64,000 nucleotides of DNA from Nocardioides sp. JQ2195 (GTDB taxonomy: Bacteria > Actinomycetota > Actinomycetes > Propionibacteriales > Nocardioidaceae). How positions within the stretch are numbered: position 1 is the stretch's first letter; the number at the start of each line of letters is the position of its first letter. Made by a program: the position numbers and the translations under genes. The notes beneath the pieces are model-generated. The model saw nothing but the letters and a program-made list of their open reading frames with translations, did no database searches and was not told the DNA's origin. Positions 63,149 through 64,000 of this stretch are shown here, piece after piece. The stretch covers positions 372,001-436,000 of the forward strand of contig NZ_CP050902.1 in the NCBI RefSeq assembly GCF_012272695.1, in the 5' to 3' direction.

Positions 63149-63445
63149 ATGTGCGGAGCAACTGCTGGGGGACTCTCCCTCGACGGCGTCAAGGTCGACC
63201 AGGAGGCCGTGATCCAGGGCCAGGTCACCCGCGGCGGCGAGCCGGTCGGCAACGCCTACGTGCGCCTGCTCGACAAGACCGGTGAATTCACCGCCGAGGT
63301 CCCGACGTCGGCGACCGGTCACTTCCGGTTCTTCGCCAACGACGGCGACTGGACCCTCCGCACGCTGGCCGCGGGTGCGGACGTGACCGACAAGAAGGTC
63401 GTCGCCGCGGTTGGTTCCGTGGCAGAGGTGGCCATCGCCATCTGA
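63149..63445 (+). CDS. DUF1416 protein (SseC-like)
   Basis: A 98-residue protein starting MCGATAGGLSLDGVKVDQEA with the family Cys at position 2, then a beta-sandwich-like VIQGQVTRGGEPVGNAYVRLLDKTGEFTAEVPTSATGHFRFFA (as successive segments). It is the SseC family, always encoded just after the CysA-type rhodanese in actinobacteria. Function is unknown, probably in sulfur transfer. ATG 63149 lies two bases after the rhodanese stop, so the two are co-translated. A long hairpin follows. Confidence 0.9.
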   Translation: MCGATAGGLSLDGVKVDQEAVIQGQVTRGGEPVGNAYVRLLDKTGEFTAEVPTSATGHFRFFANDGDWTLRTLAAGADVTDKKVVAAVGSVAEVAIAI

Positions 63446-63458
63446 TTGCTGTCTCGAC

Positions 63459-63498
63459 ACCGGCCCGTGACCCCTCGCTCGAGGGGTGACGGGCCGGT
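63459..63498 (+). terminator. Terminator of the sulfur operon
   Basis: A 40-base hairpin: ACCGGCCCGT (63459-63468) pairs with ACGGGCCGGT (63489-63498), and inside it CCCCTCG pairs with CGAGGGG. It lies 13 bases after the DUF1416 stop. The product of the operon should end here. Confidence 0.8.
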
Positions 63499-63520
63499 CT
63501 GCATTTCGCACTCTGTCGTC

Positions 63521-63630
63521 GGCGGTTGAGGAGGTTGCGCAGCACCGTCCTCCGACGGTGGTTGAGGAGGTTGCGCAGAACCGTCCTCCGACGGTGGTTG
63601 AGGAGGTTGCGCAGCAACCGTCTCGAAACC
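63521..63630. repeat. 36-bp tandem REP array
   Basis: Three units beginning GGTTGAGGAGGTTGCGCAG start at 63524, 63560 and 63596, with period 36 bp; the last unit ends in CGTCTCGAAACC, completing an inverted REP. It fills most of the gap between the sulfur operon and the dehydrogenase gene. Confidence 0.88.
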
Positions 63631-63707
63631 ACTCCCACCCCCGAGCCGTCACGATTCCGGCCGCGGGTCGTTGATCACGTCGCGACAGTTCTGCGAAAGG
63701 GACTCCT

Positions 63708-64000
63708 GTGACTTCTGACCTGCGCATCGGCGTGATCGGCTGCGGTTACCTCGGCGCGACCACGGCCTCCTGCCTGGCGAGCCTTGGGTTCCACGTGATC
63801 GCCCAGGACATCAGCGAGGAACGCATCGCCGCTCTCTCAGCGGGGATGACCCCGTTCTTCGAGCCCGGACTCGACGAGCTCGTCGCTGACGGCGTCGCCT
63901 CGGGTCGCCTCGAGTTCACCCACGACCTGTCACGCGTGGCCGACCATGCCGACGCGATCTTCCTCTGCCTCGGCACGCCGCAGGCTCATGGCGAGCTGCA
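63708..64000 (+). CDS. UDP-glucose/GDP-mannose 6-dehydrogenase family (N-terminal part)
   Basis: Cut by the window edge; 97 residues are visible. The NAD-binding start VIGCGYLGATTASCLASLGFHV and the family segment RIAALSAGMTPFFEPGLDELVADGVASGRLEFTHDLSR match nucleotide-sugar dehydrogenases that oxidise UDP-glucose or GDP-mannose to the uronate. GTG 63708 follows GAAAGGGACTCCT. It shows that sugar-nucleotide genes continue beyond the sulfur operon. Confidence 0.88.
   Translation, partial: MTSDLRIGVIGCGYLGATTASCLASLGFHVIAQDISEERIAALSAGMTPFFEPGLDELVADGVASGRLEFTHDLSRVADHADAIFLCLGTPQAHGEL

Noticed and set aside
63521-63630. CRISPR-like array
   Set aside because: 36-bp units abut without spacers; the sequence is a REP element.

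Overview
The window looks like chromosome of a high-GC Gram-positive actinobacterium, most likely a Nocardioidaceae/Nocardioides-type organism (inference). Reasons: codons are strongly GC-ending, GTG starts are common, several promoters look leaderless (TANNNT ending 6-7 bases before the start codon), and the gene set is actinobacterial: BldC, mycothiol synthase, a GlnR-type regulator, DUF3073, DUF4395 and DUF1416. No ribosomal RNA, integrase, transposase, prophage or CRISPR array is visible.

Layout. 0-12 kb: the end of a molybdenum hydroxylase (large then 2Fe-2S subunit), a GAF-domain histidine kinase, purF-purM, DUF3073, a valine/leucine dehydrogenase divergent from bldC, a propeller-like protein and a large SCO7613-type membrane protein. 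12-23 kb: tRNA-Phe, tRNA-Glu, tRNA-Asp and tRNA-Lys, a methyltransferase plus minimal metallopeptidase, two fluoride channels in an operon with an RsbW-like ATPase, type II NADH dehydrogenase, a thioesterase, GNAT, CPBP protease, SDR and cold-shock protein. 23-36 kb: a CsoR/CopZ copper pair and a phosphate block (DUF47-Pit, pstSCAB with a PHO-box-like repeat, a Nudix/phosphatase fusion, polyphosphate kinase). 36-42 kb: two TPM-like membrane proteins, an esterase, mshD, glnR, a MoaD-like protein and a thioredoxin.

42.1-61.4 kb is an accessory glycan island: four methyltransferases of different types plus a TylF-type one, a sulfotransferase, a flippase, three glycosyltransferases, two left-handed-helix acyltransferases, a GDP-mannose branch (Gmd, an RMD-like reductase and a GDP-mannose 3,5-epimerase), and an acyl-activation cassette (methyltransferase, acyl carrier protein, AMP-forming ligase, ketoreductase-type SDR). 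Together these suggest a methylated, acylated and possibly sulfated surface glycan or glycolipid. The island lies between the thioredoxin gene and the DUF4395-rhodanese-DUF1416 sulfur operon, which in related genomes are neighbours. The sulfur operon is preceded by a 25-codon Cys-containing leader peptide with its own leaderless promoter. A nucleotide-sugar dehydrogenase begins at the right edge, so glycan genes continue past the sulfur operon.

The window is rich in structured repeats: five 63-bp palindromes with GATAGTCCCYAACG ends, always at gene 3' sides; REP-like GGTTTCGAGACGG...CTCCTCAACC elements; a palindrome pair in inverted orientation around 42.1-51.4 kb; and in-frame tandem repeats inside at least three island genes (RMD-like reductase, zinc-ribbon methyltransferase, acyl ligase).
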